Notes under the pieces: model-generated
Seen by the model: only the letters and a program-made list of their open reading frames with translations
What the model was told of the DNA's origin: nothing
Databases searched by the model: none
Made by a program: the position numbers and the translations under genes
From: Arenicellales bacterium
GTDB lineage: Bacteria > Pseudomonadota > Gammaproteobacteria > Arenicellales > JAJDZL01
NCBI GenBank assembly: GCA_958295885.1
Contig: OY282380.1
Span: 620,001 to 684,000 of the forward strand
DNA length: 64,000 nucleotides
Direction: 5' to 3'
Shown: positions 33,892 through 41,663 of the stretch, piece by piece
Layout: each line of letters starts with the position of its first letter
Position numbering within the stretch: the first letter of the stretch is position 1

Positions 33892-36126
33892 GTGTATTCA
33901 GACGAGCTTCAAAATTCATTGAATTTCGCTTACGAATACGCGAAGTCCCGCAACCACGAATTCGTTACAGTCGAACATCTGCTTCTTTCCCTCCTGGAAG
34001 ACGATTCGGTCCAAGCCATTCTGCAGGCCTGCGGAGGCACGATTGAACAGCTGCGTCAGGACCTGGAAAAATTCATTGATAAAAACAATACTTCCGTCGT
34101 GCGCGACGTAGAAGTTCGGCCGCGTCTGACACACAGTGTCAAGCGAGTTTTTCAAAGAGCTTTGCTGCATGTGCAAAGCAGCGGCAAGCAGGAAGTAAAG
34201 TGTCAGAATGTGCTGATTGCCATTTTCGGTGAAAACGAATCTCATGCGGTCTATTACCTCCATACCCAAGACATCCAGCGCTTTAACGTCGTTCGCTATG
34301 TATCGCATGGAATTGGCAAGTCTGAAATTTCCCATGAAAATGATCAGGATCCATCTTCGGATTCTGAATCAGGCGAAAAGCCTTCCACTTGGGCCTTTGT
34401 TCAGAATTTAAACCAGTCGGCGCGGGAAGGATTGATTGACCCGCTGATCGGCCGAACCTCAGAAGTCGCACGTTTGATCCAGATTCTATGCAGGCGGAAG
34501 AAAAACAATCCTCTTCTGGTGGGTGACGCAGGTGTTGGAAAAACCGCAATCGCGGAAGGTTTGGCAAAACGGATCATAGATGGCGAAGTTCCAGAGGTGA
34601 TTGAGCACTGCACCATCTTCTCCCTTGACTCGGGTGAACTGATCGCTGGTACGAAATACCGCGGCGATTTTGAACAGAGACTGAAAACCGTCACCAAGAA
34701 GTTGAAAAAAGAACCGGGAGCGATTCTTTTTATCGATGAAATTCACAACCTGATCGGGATGGGTTCAGCGTCCGGGGGAACATTGGACGCATCCAATATG
34801 CTCAAACCTCTGCTTGGAGCAGGACAGCTGCGCTGCATCGGTTCCACAACGTACAAAGAATATCGGGAAATATTCGAAAAAGATCGCGCATTAACGCGCA
34901 GGTTCCAGAAGATTGACGTGGTCGAATCTCCGGTGGAAGACTCAATCAAGATTCTGCGCGGATTGAAAACCCGTTATGAAGAACACCATGGAGTTCGCTA
35001 TACAAAACCTGCCCTCAGAGCCGCCGTCGAACTGTCAAATCGTTACATCACGGATCGCAAACTCCCAGACAAGGCCATTGATGTGATTGATGAAGCCGGT
35101 GCAAGAGAAAAGCTGATGCCTTCATCAAAACGAAGACATACGGTTCGAGTCAGGCAGATAGAAACGGTCGTTTCAAGCATTGCTCGAATACCGGCGCGTT
35201 CGGTTTCTACGAATGACATCAAAGCCCTGAAGAACTTGGAACGTGATTTGAAAATGGTCGTTTTCGGTCAAGATCAAGCGATCGGCAGACTGGTTGCCGC
35301 CGTTAAGCTGTCGCGTTCCGGACTGAACGACCCAGAACGTCCGATTTCTTCGTTCTTGTTCAGCGGCCCGACTGGTGTCGGCAAGACAGAAGTCACCAGG
35401 CAACTCGGATTGACATTGGGAATTGAGCTGATTCGATTTGACATGTCCGAATATATGGAACGTCACTCAGTTTCGCGGTTGATCGGTTCACCTCCAGGTT
35501 ATGTGGGATTCAGTCAAGGCGGGCAGCTGACCGAAGCGGTGAACAAGACACCTCACGCAGTTTTATTGCTCGACGAAATTGAAAAAGCGCATCCCGACGT
35601 GTTCAATATCCTGTTACAGGTCATGGATTACGGTACGCTGACCGACAACAATGGACGCAAGACGGATTTTAGGAACGTTATTATCGTCATGACGACGAAC
35701 GCAGGCGCAGCGCAGATTTCAAGATCATCCGTTGGCTTTACCGAACAGGATCATTCCCATGATGACTTGGAAGTCATCAAAAAACTGTTCACTCCGGAAT
35801 TTCGAAACAGACTTGACTCGATCATTCGATTCAATTCACTGGACGAAGAAACTGTCCTTCTGATCGTGGACAAGTTTCTAGTTGAGCTAGAAGTGCAGCT
35901 GCGCACAAAGAAAGTTAAACTCATAGTGAACGACGAGGCTCGGAAATGGCTGGCCGAAGAAGGTTTTGACAAAACCATGGGAGCCCGTCCGCTTGCCCGC
36001 GTCATTCAGGAAAACATCAAACAGCCGCTTGCAGATGAGCTGCTGTTTGGCACCCTGACCAAAGGCGGCGTGTTACGCGCGGGCGTAGAGAACGGAAAAC
36101 TTAGCCTTATCTGCTCTAAATCCTGA
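33892..36126 (+). CDS. clpA: ATP-dependent Clp protease ATP-binding subunit ClpA
   Basis: Starting at GTG 33892, placed by GGAG 9-12 bases upstream and one base after clpS, the protein has 744 residues. The Clp N domain covers 1 to about 140. The first AAA+ module has GDAGVGKT (211-218) and the second has GPTGVGKT (492-499), with ILFIDEIHNLIG, LLLDEIEKAHPDVFN and the ClpP-docking region in the second module. ClpA unfolds proteins for ClpP in the cytosol. clpP is not in the window. Confidence 0.96.
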   Translation: MYSDELQNSLNFAYEYAKSRNHEFVTVEHLLLSLLEDDSVQAILQACGGTIEQLRQDLEKFIDKNNTSVVRDVEVRPRLTHSVKRVFQRALLHVQSSGKQEVKCQNVLIAIFGENESHAVYYLHTQDIQRFNVVRYVSHGIGKSEISHENDQDPSSDSESGEKPSTWAFVQNLNQSAREGLIDPLIGRTSEVARLIQILCRRKKNNPLLVGDAGVGKTAIAEGLAKRIIDGEVPEVIEHCTIFSLDSGELIAGTKYRGDFEQRLKTVTKKLKKEPGAILFIDEIHNLIGMGSASGGTLDASNMLKPLLGAGQLRCIGSTTYKEYREIFEKDRALTRRFQKIDVVESPVEDSIKILRGLKTRYEEHHGVRYTKPALRAAVELSNRYITDRKLPDKAIDVIDEAGAREKLMPSSKRRHTVRVRQIETVVSSIARIPARSVSTNDIKALKNLERDLKMVVFGQDQAIGRLVAAVKLSRSGLNDPERPISSFLFSGPTGVGKTEVTRQLGLTLGIELIRFDMSEYMERHSVSRLIGSPPGYVGFSQGGQLTEAVNKTPHAVLLLDEIEKAHPDVFNILLQVMDYGTLTDNNGRKTDFRNVIIVMTTNAGAAQISRSSVGFTEQDHSHDDLEVIKKLFTPEFRNRLDSIIRFNSLDEETVLLIVDKFLVELEVQLRTKKVKLIVNDEARKWLAEEGFDKTMGARPLARVIQENIKQPLADELLFGTLTKGGVLRAGVENGKLSLICSKS

Positions 36127-36151
36127 GTCAGCCCACTCAAGGAAACTGCAG

Positions 36152-36442
36152 TCAACCAACTGCTTTTGCCAATTCGGATTTTCGAATTTCCTTGTATTTG
36201 GATTCAAAATCTTCTTTCACGGCCACGGCAGCTTCTTTTGCGGTGCCTTTAACTTCGTAATTTCGCCCTTTGTGCCACTGCATCAGATACTCATCGGTGC
36301 CCATCAGTTTCTTTTTCATCGCGATTAAATCAATCAGTTCCTGAAATCGTTCACTCAGCAGCTCCTTATGCACGCCATCTTTGTCTCTTGCTTCCACAAC
36401 CGATGGGATGTCCTGCCAATACAAAATCTTGACTTTCGCCAT
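36152..36442 (-). CDS. Small 'virulence factor' family protein (PF13769-like)
   Basis: This 96-residue protein starts at ATG 36442 after GAGG. It has KVKILYWQDIPSVVEARD and ELLSERFQELIDLIAMKKKLMGTDEYLMQWHKG, the pattern of the small family named virulence factor, whose biochemistry is unknown. From memory, such genes often occur near corrinoid-dependent methyltransferase clusters, and one lies 7.5 kb downstream here. It is convergent with clpA. The upstream extension of the frame is not family-like. Confidence 0.6.
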   Translation of the reverse strand: MAKVKILYWQDIPSVVEARDKDGVHKELLSERFQELIDLIAMKKKLMGTDEYLMQWHKGRNYEVKGTAKEAAVAVKEDFESKYKEIRKSELAKAVG

Positions 36443-36724
36443 ATTTAACCTCAAACTCTCAAAATGCCTGTTGATAATACATGCTTCCGCTAATTTTGGT
36501 GTCATTCTATGAAAACAGAGAGAATATAGCAGCAATGCGACAACCCCAAATCCGAATTTAGAAATGACAGTATAAAAAAAACCTCGTACTATTAAAGATT
36601 TAAACAAATCTTCAGTTTCATCCATTGAGTGATAACTGAAACAAACCTGAAAATTACAAGGCTTTTGAACATTCTAACCTACAAATCAGCTGACGGCAAT
36701 CGCAACTTGACTTCCGCAGTACTT

Positions 36725-37050
36725 TCAATCTGTTGGCACGGCTGCAGCGACCGCCGCTGGTTGCCTGGCAAAGCAGACGGCCGACCACGATACGCTGGCG
36801 TCTGCACGGGCTGGCCGAGCAGATCGTCTGCCATGGGCAACGATGGACTTTGAGACTCAATCGACTACAACGCCAGCTGACCAACATCAATTTCGACACC
36901 GGAATGGCTTTCGTGCGTCTTGTCAAAGCAACTTCATGTGCCAAACGTCAATGCTTCGACTCAACGACCGCAAATTGAGAAACCCCTTGGGCGATTATCG
37001 CCGGACATCGTGCCAAATATTCGGAAAATCGGCTAAATTCTCGAACCTGC
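36725..37050 (+). pseudogene. IS1380-family transposase 3' relic, copy 1
   Basis: The segment is clearly related to 43535-43935. It encodes RRPTTIRWRLHGLAEQIVCHGQRWTLRLNRLQRQL, the C terminus of an IS1380-type transposase, and ends with the same terminal sequence (AATATTCGGAAAATCGGCT, then AATTCTCGA). Compared with copy 2 it has lost a block after RLQRQL, so the gene end is deleted. Only the 3' end of the element remains. Confidence 0.7.
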
Positions 37051-37439
37051 CAGCCGAAAATTGTTCTTCTTTCGGATTTAAGTAAAACGGTACATTCGAC
37101 AGAGTACAAGGCTATTCGTTTATCCGGTTGGTCATGCTCGAATGCTGAAATTACACTTGAACTTGGGCTCACGCAAGGTGCAGATGTATTCAGTCTGTAG
37201 CGAAGACGTTTCAATCACTGGTTAGCTAAGCATCAATCTCAGTCAATAGCACAATCATCCGGCATTACCGGACTAAATTCGAAAAAACGTATGGTACTGT
37301 TTACATGGTATACTTTCGAATGAATTTTGAAAATCATTTGATACTCTTATCCGGTTCAGGGAAGAATACTGAATTTGGCATTGATGGTAGCAAGGCTAGA
37401 TTTCAAGCTCGCCTCAGCGAACACTCGCATTCACTTTGA
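37051..37439. other. Intergenic interval
   Basis: No gene is supported. Bases of about 37090-37220 have a short coding-like stretch (KAIRLSGWSCSNAEITLELGL pattern) broken by a stop, possibly debris. The promoter of the ankyrin gene should lie here, but no clear boxes stand out. Confidence 0.35.
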
Positions 37440-38159
37440 TTGCACAGGTTTCCGCAACGACTAGAACTTGCAAGTGAATTCTTTAACGACGAGAGAGTGG
37501 TTGATGTGTCGCATTACCTAATTTCTGGAGCCGACTTGGAAGCACGCGACAACAGGCACGGATTTACACCTCTGCACAAGGCAGTGGCATTTAACGAAGA
37601 CGCAGCTAAAGTCTCTGCTCTCCTTGACGCCGGAGCCAATCCGAACGCACGAAACAAGTACGGAGATACGCCTCTGCACTTGGCAGCGGTATTAAACAAA
37701 CACCCATCTGTAGTCACTGCTCTCCTTGACGCCGGAGCCGACCTGGAAGCGCGCGACAACAGACACGGATTTACACCTCTGCACCGGGCCAAGAATTCCG
37801 ACGTAGTCACTGCTTTCATCGAAGCCGGAGCCAACTTGGAAGCAAAAGATGAGTACGGAGCGACACCTCTGCACTTGGCAGCAGGATCTAACGAAGCTAA
37901 CGAAGACGCAGCTAAAGTCTCTGCTCTCCTTGACGCCGGAGCCAATCCGGACGCACGAAACAAGCACGGACACACACCTCTGCACTTGGCAGCGATGTTT
38001 AACGAAGACCCAGCCGTAGTCACCGCTCTCATTGCCGCCGGAGCCGACCTGGAAGCAAGAGACAAGGAAGGATTGAAACCCCAGCGATGGGCAGTCTTAA
38101 ACAAAAACTCAGCCGTAGTCACTGCCTTCCTTGACGCCGGCGCCAATCCGGACGCATGA
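37440..38159 (+). CDS. Ankyrin-repeat protein, truncated by a nonsense codon
   Basis: The 239-residue ORF has about six ankyrin repeats of roughly 33 residues with the consensus TPLHLAA...VVTALLDAGADLEARDN. At 38157 a TGA stands where the other repeats have CGA/AGA (DAR-DK). The same frame continues for 29 codons (DKDESALQCTKVSGNSNVITALLHAEAEL) to a stop at 38247-38249, so one more repeat has been lost by mutation. The start is uncertain: the TTG at 37440 is a track-level choice and a GTG about 60 bases later is possible. There is no signal peptide. Ankyrin proteins of this type bind other proteins and are frequent in host-associated bacteria. Confidence 0.75.
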   Translation: MHRFPQRLELASEFFNDERVVDVSHYLISGADLEARDNRHGFTPLHKAVAFNEDAAKVSALLDAGANPNARNKYGDTPLHLAAVLNKHPSVVTALLDAGADLEARDNRHGFTPLHRAKNSDVVTAFIEAGANLEAKDEYGATPLHLAAGSNEANEDAAKVSALLDAGANPDARNKHGHTPLHLAAMFNEDPAVVTALIAAGADLEARDKEGLKPQRWAVLNKNSAVVTAFLDAGANPDA

Positions 38160-39131
38160 GACAAGGACGAAAGCGCCCTGCAGTGTACGAAAGTCTCAGG
38201 CAACTCCAACGTAATCACCGCCCTCCTTCACGCCGAAGCTGAATTGTGAAATCAAGAAAATAGTACGAAGATACACCCCATCACAAGGAGAATGAATCCA
38301 ATGAGAACCTAGCCATAGGAACCGTTCTGTTAAACGCTAAGAAATGGCGTACTTGATTTCGAAAAAAATATTTTGATTCATAGTGAAATTAATTCACTAA
38401 CTCGAAGCTGTCATCGGTTAGGTTTTTACTGATGTGGCACACCAAAGAACGGAAGTAGAGCTGCTGGTGGGTGAATCCGAGCATGTCTGTTTTTCTGGAA
38501 CGAAGATTCAGCTGTTTCGGTTTCATTGAAGGAAAATCAGCCTGATTTTGCAGATCTTCACTGAATTCAGGCAATCTTCCAATAGCTCAGCCCTTGGTTC
38601 TGTAGTTCCTGAAATACAATAGTTTCCCTGTTGACCTCCATGCTTTGTATCACCCAATCTGGCAGACAAAAACGAGTTTTGACCTCTAGATCATAAGGAA
38701 AATAATTTCAATGCTTCCAAAGTGACGAATTTCAAAATGACTGAGCGCACTAGTTTGCAACTGGCGCTGACAACTCGCAAAGTGCGCCGGCGTCAGCCGA
38801 TCTCTGGCCCACTCAGGGAGTGTGTGACCTCCATATGATGCTGCTTGCGCTGCGCTAGGATATTCAAATCAAACTGAAAATCCACCTCCCGAACAAAATC
38901 TATCAATTGAGTGAATGATCGACAGCTTATGAAATATCCTTCCCATTGAAATGCATCTGCTTGCATTTCAATCCTGTTCGATTATCAAAAAATTCAAAAA
39001 TGAGCGTAGTTTCATCCTAGAATTTTTTCAATCAAAATCTTCTGAAAACATTAAAATTAACAAATTGCAAAGGAAACGACGCAACAGCAAATCCATCGAA
39101 TAACCATTAAACTGAAACTAAATACAATCTT
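38160..39131. other. Long gene-poor interval
   Basis: Bases 38160-38249 are the cut-off last ankyrin repeat. The rest has no convincing gene. A minus-strand frame of 61 codons at 38389-38574 lacks a good start. A coding-like patch at about 38745-38840 (SLQLALTTRKVRRRQPISGPL pattern) looks like transposon debris. AT-rich sequence leads to the next gene. Confidence 0.4.
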
Positions 39132-39665
39132 ATGTGGGCAAAAAGATTTCCAGTACCCGAGTTTGACAGACATTCCCTCAAGAATCTAGATTGGAATCCA
39201 CCTGAAATCCATGAAAGTCTTGACATCGACCGTTTTGGATGCGTTACAGTAAACGCCAGCCAGAAGTTTTACGAACGCTTTCGATTCAGAGGTGAGCACC
39301 TTATTGCCATTGCCTGTCGACTGCCAGATCAAGAGGTCACTCTTTGGGGAAATTCATACGCTTGGCCAATTCAACGTGCTGTGGTCACAGACTCTCTAGA
39401 CGCCGACTCCTGCAATGTTCTTGCCAATTGGAAAACGCCGAGACCAATGAATACTCGTCTCGGAGATGAAGGAGGCATCAAAATCAGAACACCAGAAGCC
39501 TATGTCATGATAGGACACCAGTTCGCCGACCATTGGATCGGCAATCGCGTCATGCTTGACGAGCGATGGTCAGGAGCTCAAGGCAATGGGTTTCGAATCC
39601 TTTCTTCAAGCGAAACTGAAATTCATGATTTTCACGATGCAGTTATTTATTTTGAGTGGTCGTAA
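39132..39665 (+). CDS. Hypothetical protein upstream of the MetF-like gene
   Basis: This 177-residue soluble protein is rich in aromatic residues (WAKRFPVPEFDRH, WNPPEIHESLDIDRFG, LLDERWSGAQGNGFR-like end). I do not recognise a family. Its stop overlaps the MetF-like GTG by 10 bases, so the two are translationally coupled and it may be a partner or accessory subunit. Start ATG 39132 has no strong Shine-Dalgarno. Confidence 0.65.
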   Translation: MWAKRFPVPEFDRHSLKNLDWNPPEIHESLDIDRFGCVTVNASQKFYERFRFRGEHLIAIACRLPDQEVTLWGNSYAWPIQRAVVTDSLDADSCNVLANWKTPRPMNTRLGDEGGIKIRTPEAYVMIGHQFADHWIGNRVMLDERWSGAQGNGFRILSSSETEIHDFHDAVIYFEWS

Positions 39666-40603
39666 ATGCCGATCATAGTTCAGTACTGTCTTCACCCATC
39701 ACTACGGAAAATACCCAGTTGTTCAATCCATTAGAAAATGCGCTGAGCGAATTCATTGAGAATTGCTCCTATGAAACCACACCAGGTGCTGCTACGAAAA
39801 TCCCGGACTATCGGTTGATTCTCCCGCCGGGTACGACCGTTTATGTGACGCTGCTGCCGAAATCTACGATTGACGACACAATTTCAATCTGTGCTCGGCT
39901 GGCATCCGAAGGTTTCGTTCCGGTTCCTCACTATGCCGCTCGACAAATTCCAAACCGAGCCAAGCTCAGCAGCTCGCTGCAGAGATTTCGGGAAGAAGTG
40001 GGTGGAACTCAAATTTTGGCTCTGGCAGGCAGTTCACCGAATCCAGTCGGTGATTTCGACAATTCGATGCAGCTGCTTGAGACCGGATTGTTTGACAAAT
40101 TCGGGATTGAACGAATTGGAGTGGCAGGACATCCTGAAGGAAGTCCCGATATTTCAGCGGACGGAATTAAATCGGCGCTTCTTTGGAAAAACAAGTTCTC
40201 CGATCGTACCGATGCCAAAATGCATATCGTTACTCAGTTTTGTTTTGAAGCTCGGCCTGTCATCGAGTGGGAAAAACAACTGATGCAATGGGGCAATACA
40301 TTACCCATCCACATCGGAGTTCCGGGAATTGCCACGGTCAAAACTTTGATCCGCCATGCCACTGCCTGTGGAGTCGGCGCATCCATGATGTTTCTGAAAA
40401 AGAAAGCGCGCAAGACCGCAAAACTGTTTTCAAATTCCACGCCCGAAAACCTTCTCATTGAGCTTACGAACCATCGAATGAAAAATCCTGACACGCTGAT
40501 TCATTCTGTTCATGTCTACCCTCTGGGCGGACTGCGAAAATCCGCAGAGTGGTTCGCCCAACTGCAATCAGGCACCCCTCAAAAAACAGTAAGCGCAGCC
40601 TGA
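39656..40603 (+). CDS. Methylenetetrahydrofolate reductase-like protein (MetF family)
   Basis: The 315-residue protein has a MetF-like barrel: ASEGFVPVPHYAARQIPNRAKL (the substrate-handling PHxxxR segment), ILALAGSSPNPVGDFDNSMQLLETG, GIERIGVAGHPEGSPDIS, KMHIVTQFCFEARPVIEWEK and IHIGVPGIATVKTLIRHATACG. MetF interconverts methylene- and methyl-tetrahydrofolate. In corrinoid-based C1 pathways a second MetF (MetF2) oxidises methyl-H4F made from the substrate. The corrinoid cluster 3.4 kb downstream makes this role likely but it remains inference. A few residues differ from housekeeping MetF, and no fused regulatory domain is present. Confidence 0.75.
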   Translation: MVVNADHSSVLSSPITTENTQLFNPLENALSEFIENCSYETTPGAATKIPDYRLILPPGTTVYVTLLPKSTIDDTISICARLASEGFVPVPHYAARQIPNRAKLSSSLQRFREEVGGTQILALAGSSPNPVGDFDNSMQLLETGLFDKFGIERIGVAGHPEGSPDISADGIKSALLWKNKFSDRTDAKMHIVTQFCFEARPVIEWEKQLMQWGNTLPIHIGVPGIATVKTLIRHATACGVGASMMFLKKKARKTAKLFSNSTPENLLIELTNHRMKNPDTLIHSVHVYPLGGLRKSAEWFAQLQSGTPQKTVSAA

Positions 40604-40638
40604 TCAATCCATCTTTTTTCTACTAGTCAGGATTCTCA

Positions 40639-41535
40639 GTGCAATCCCGCCGCTCATTGTTTCAATTTCTGGATCGTCCGTTTTCTGGAGATTACGAAAA
40701 GCAGCTGCCGGATCTGCGCAATGCTCTTACGGGTGAATATCTGGGAACTTTCGTCTTGGTTTTTTTTGGTACCGGAGTGGTTCACGCGGCGGTCATTTCT
40801 GGCGCACAGATGGGGCTATGGCAGGTTGCGGTAGTATGGTCGGTTGCAGTAACTCTAGGAATCTACACCGCGGCGACTCTTTCTGGAGCTCACATCAATC
40901 CGGCGATAACATTGGTCGTTGCAGTGTATGACGGATTTCCGTGGCGACGGGTCCTGCCCTACTGGATGGCACAGACAGCTGGTGGTGCAACAGCGGGACT
41001 GATTCTGCTATTGCTGTATTCAGACGCGATTTTGGCGTTTGAGCAGCAAAAGGAAATTATTCGAGGGCAGCCTGGCAGTCAGCTGAGCGCGATGGTTTTT
41101 GGTGAATACTTCCCGAATCCCGATGTTTTTGGCACAACGGAAAAAGCTTTTCAGACTGTCACCCGGAAAACCGCATTTATGGCTGAACTCGTTGGTACTG
41201 CAATGCTTGCCTTTATCGTATCTGTGGTTACGCACGGTCGGAATTATGCTCGACCGCAGTCTGCCGGAGCAGCCGTAGCGATTGGCGTTGGGGTTTCTGC
41301 GATCATTTCGGTCCTCGCTCCACTGACTCAAGCTGGTTTGAATCCAGCTCGAGACTTCGGACCGCGTATCATTGCGTATTTTGCAGGTTGGGGAGAAATT
41401 GCGATTCCCGGTCCCCGAGGTGGATTTTTCATTGTTTATATTCTGGCACCGCTCGTGGGCGCGCTGATCGGAGGTGGCATATACCGATTTGTTGCTTCCA
41501 AAATCCCCGAACAAAGTGAATCATCGACGATTTAA
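40639..41535 (+). CDS. Aquaporin/glycerol facilitator (MIP family)
   Basis: This 298-residue channel has six membrane segments and both NPA loops: GAHINPAITL in the first half and GLNPARDFGPR in the second. The Asp after the second NPA (NPARD) is a mark of the glycerol-facilitator branch. It should let glycerol or other small neutral molecules cross the inner membrane. It starts at GTG 40639 with AGGA upstream, close behind the MetF-like gene. Small methylated or hydroxylated substrates of the C1 pathway could enter this way (inference). Confidence 0.9.
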   Translation: MQSRRSLFQFLDRPFSGDYEKQLPDLRNALTGEYLGTFVLVFFGTGVVHAAVISGAQMGLWQVAVVWSVAVTLGIYTAATLSGAHINPAITLVVAVYDGFPWRRVLPYWMAQTAGGATAGLILLLLYSDAILAFEQQKEIIRGQPGSQLSAMVFGEYFPNPDVFGTTEKAFQTVTRKTAFMAELVGTAMLAFIVSVVTHGRNYARPQSAGAAVAIGVGVSAIISVLAPLTQAGLNPARDFGPRIIAYFAGWGEIAIPGPRGGFFIVYILAPLVGALIGGGIYRFVASKIPEQSESSTI

Positions 41536-41599
41536 CTCCGTGGTGACCCACGGCAGCATGGAATTCCGTGCAGTTCCCAGTTTGACCAACGAATCCAAA

Positions 41600-41663
41600 A
41601 TCCTGGCGCAACCAAATTTGTTTTTAGATCAAGATGATAAAAGCACGCAGAAAGGGAAGTACA
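41600..41663 (+). pseudogene. IS1380-type transposase relic, left piece split by the DruA element
   Basis: The frame ending DQDDKSTQKGKY stops at the left target duplication. If the 1665-bp insert and one copy of the duplication are removed, the frame joins exactly to MYRALATNLDLQTNWDEHK on the right side. The left boundary of the relic is not clear. Confidence 0.45.
41655..41663. repeat. Target-site duplication, left copy
   Basis: GGAAGTACA directly precedes the left inverted repeat and is repeated directly after the right inverted repeat at 43329-43337. IS66 elements usually give 8 bp; nine bases match here, and one may be chance. Confidence 0.75.

Noticed and set aside
36127..36151. Hairpin GCAGT...ACTGC with T4 near the clpA end as terminator
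   Set aside because: The stem is only five base pairs and runs into the coding end of the convergent gene; too weak to call.
37540..38150. Regular DNA repeats that could suggest a CRISPR-like array
   Set aside because: Units are about 100 bases, in frame and translate to ankyrin repeats; there are no spacers or cas genes.
37514..38218. Minus-strand frame of 234 codons over the ankyrin gene
   Set aside because: It is the repeat gene read backwards; it repeats with the same period and shows no known fold.
38389..38574. 61-codon minus-strand frame after the ankyrin gene
   Set aside because: Starts at TTG without a ribosome site and has no recognisable similarity; may be debris.
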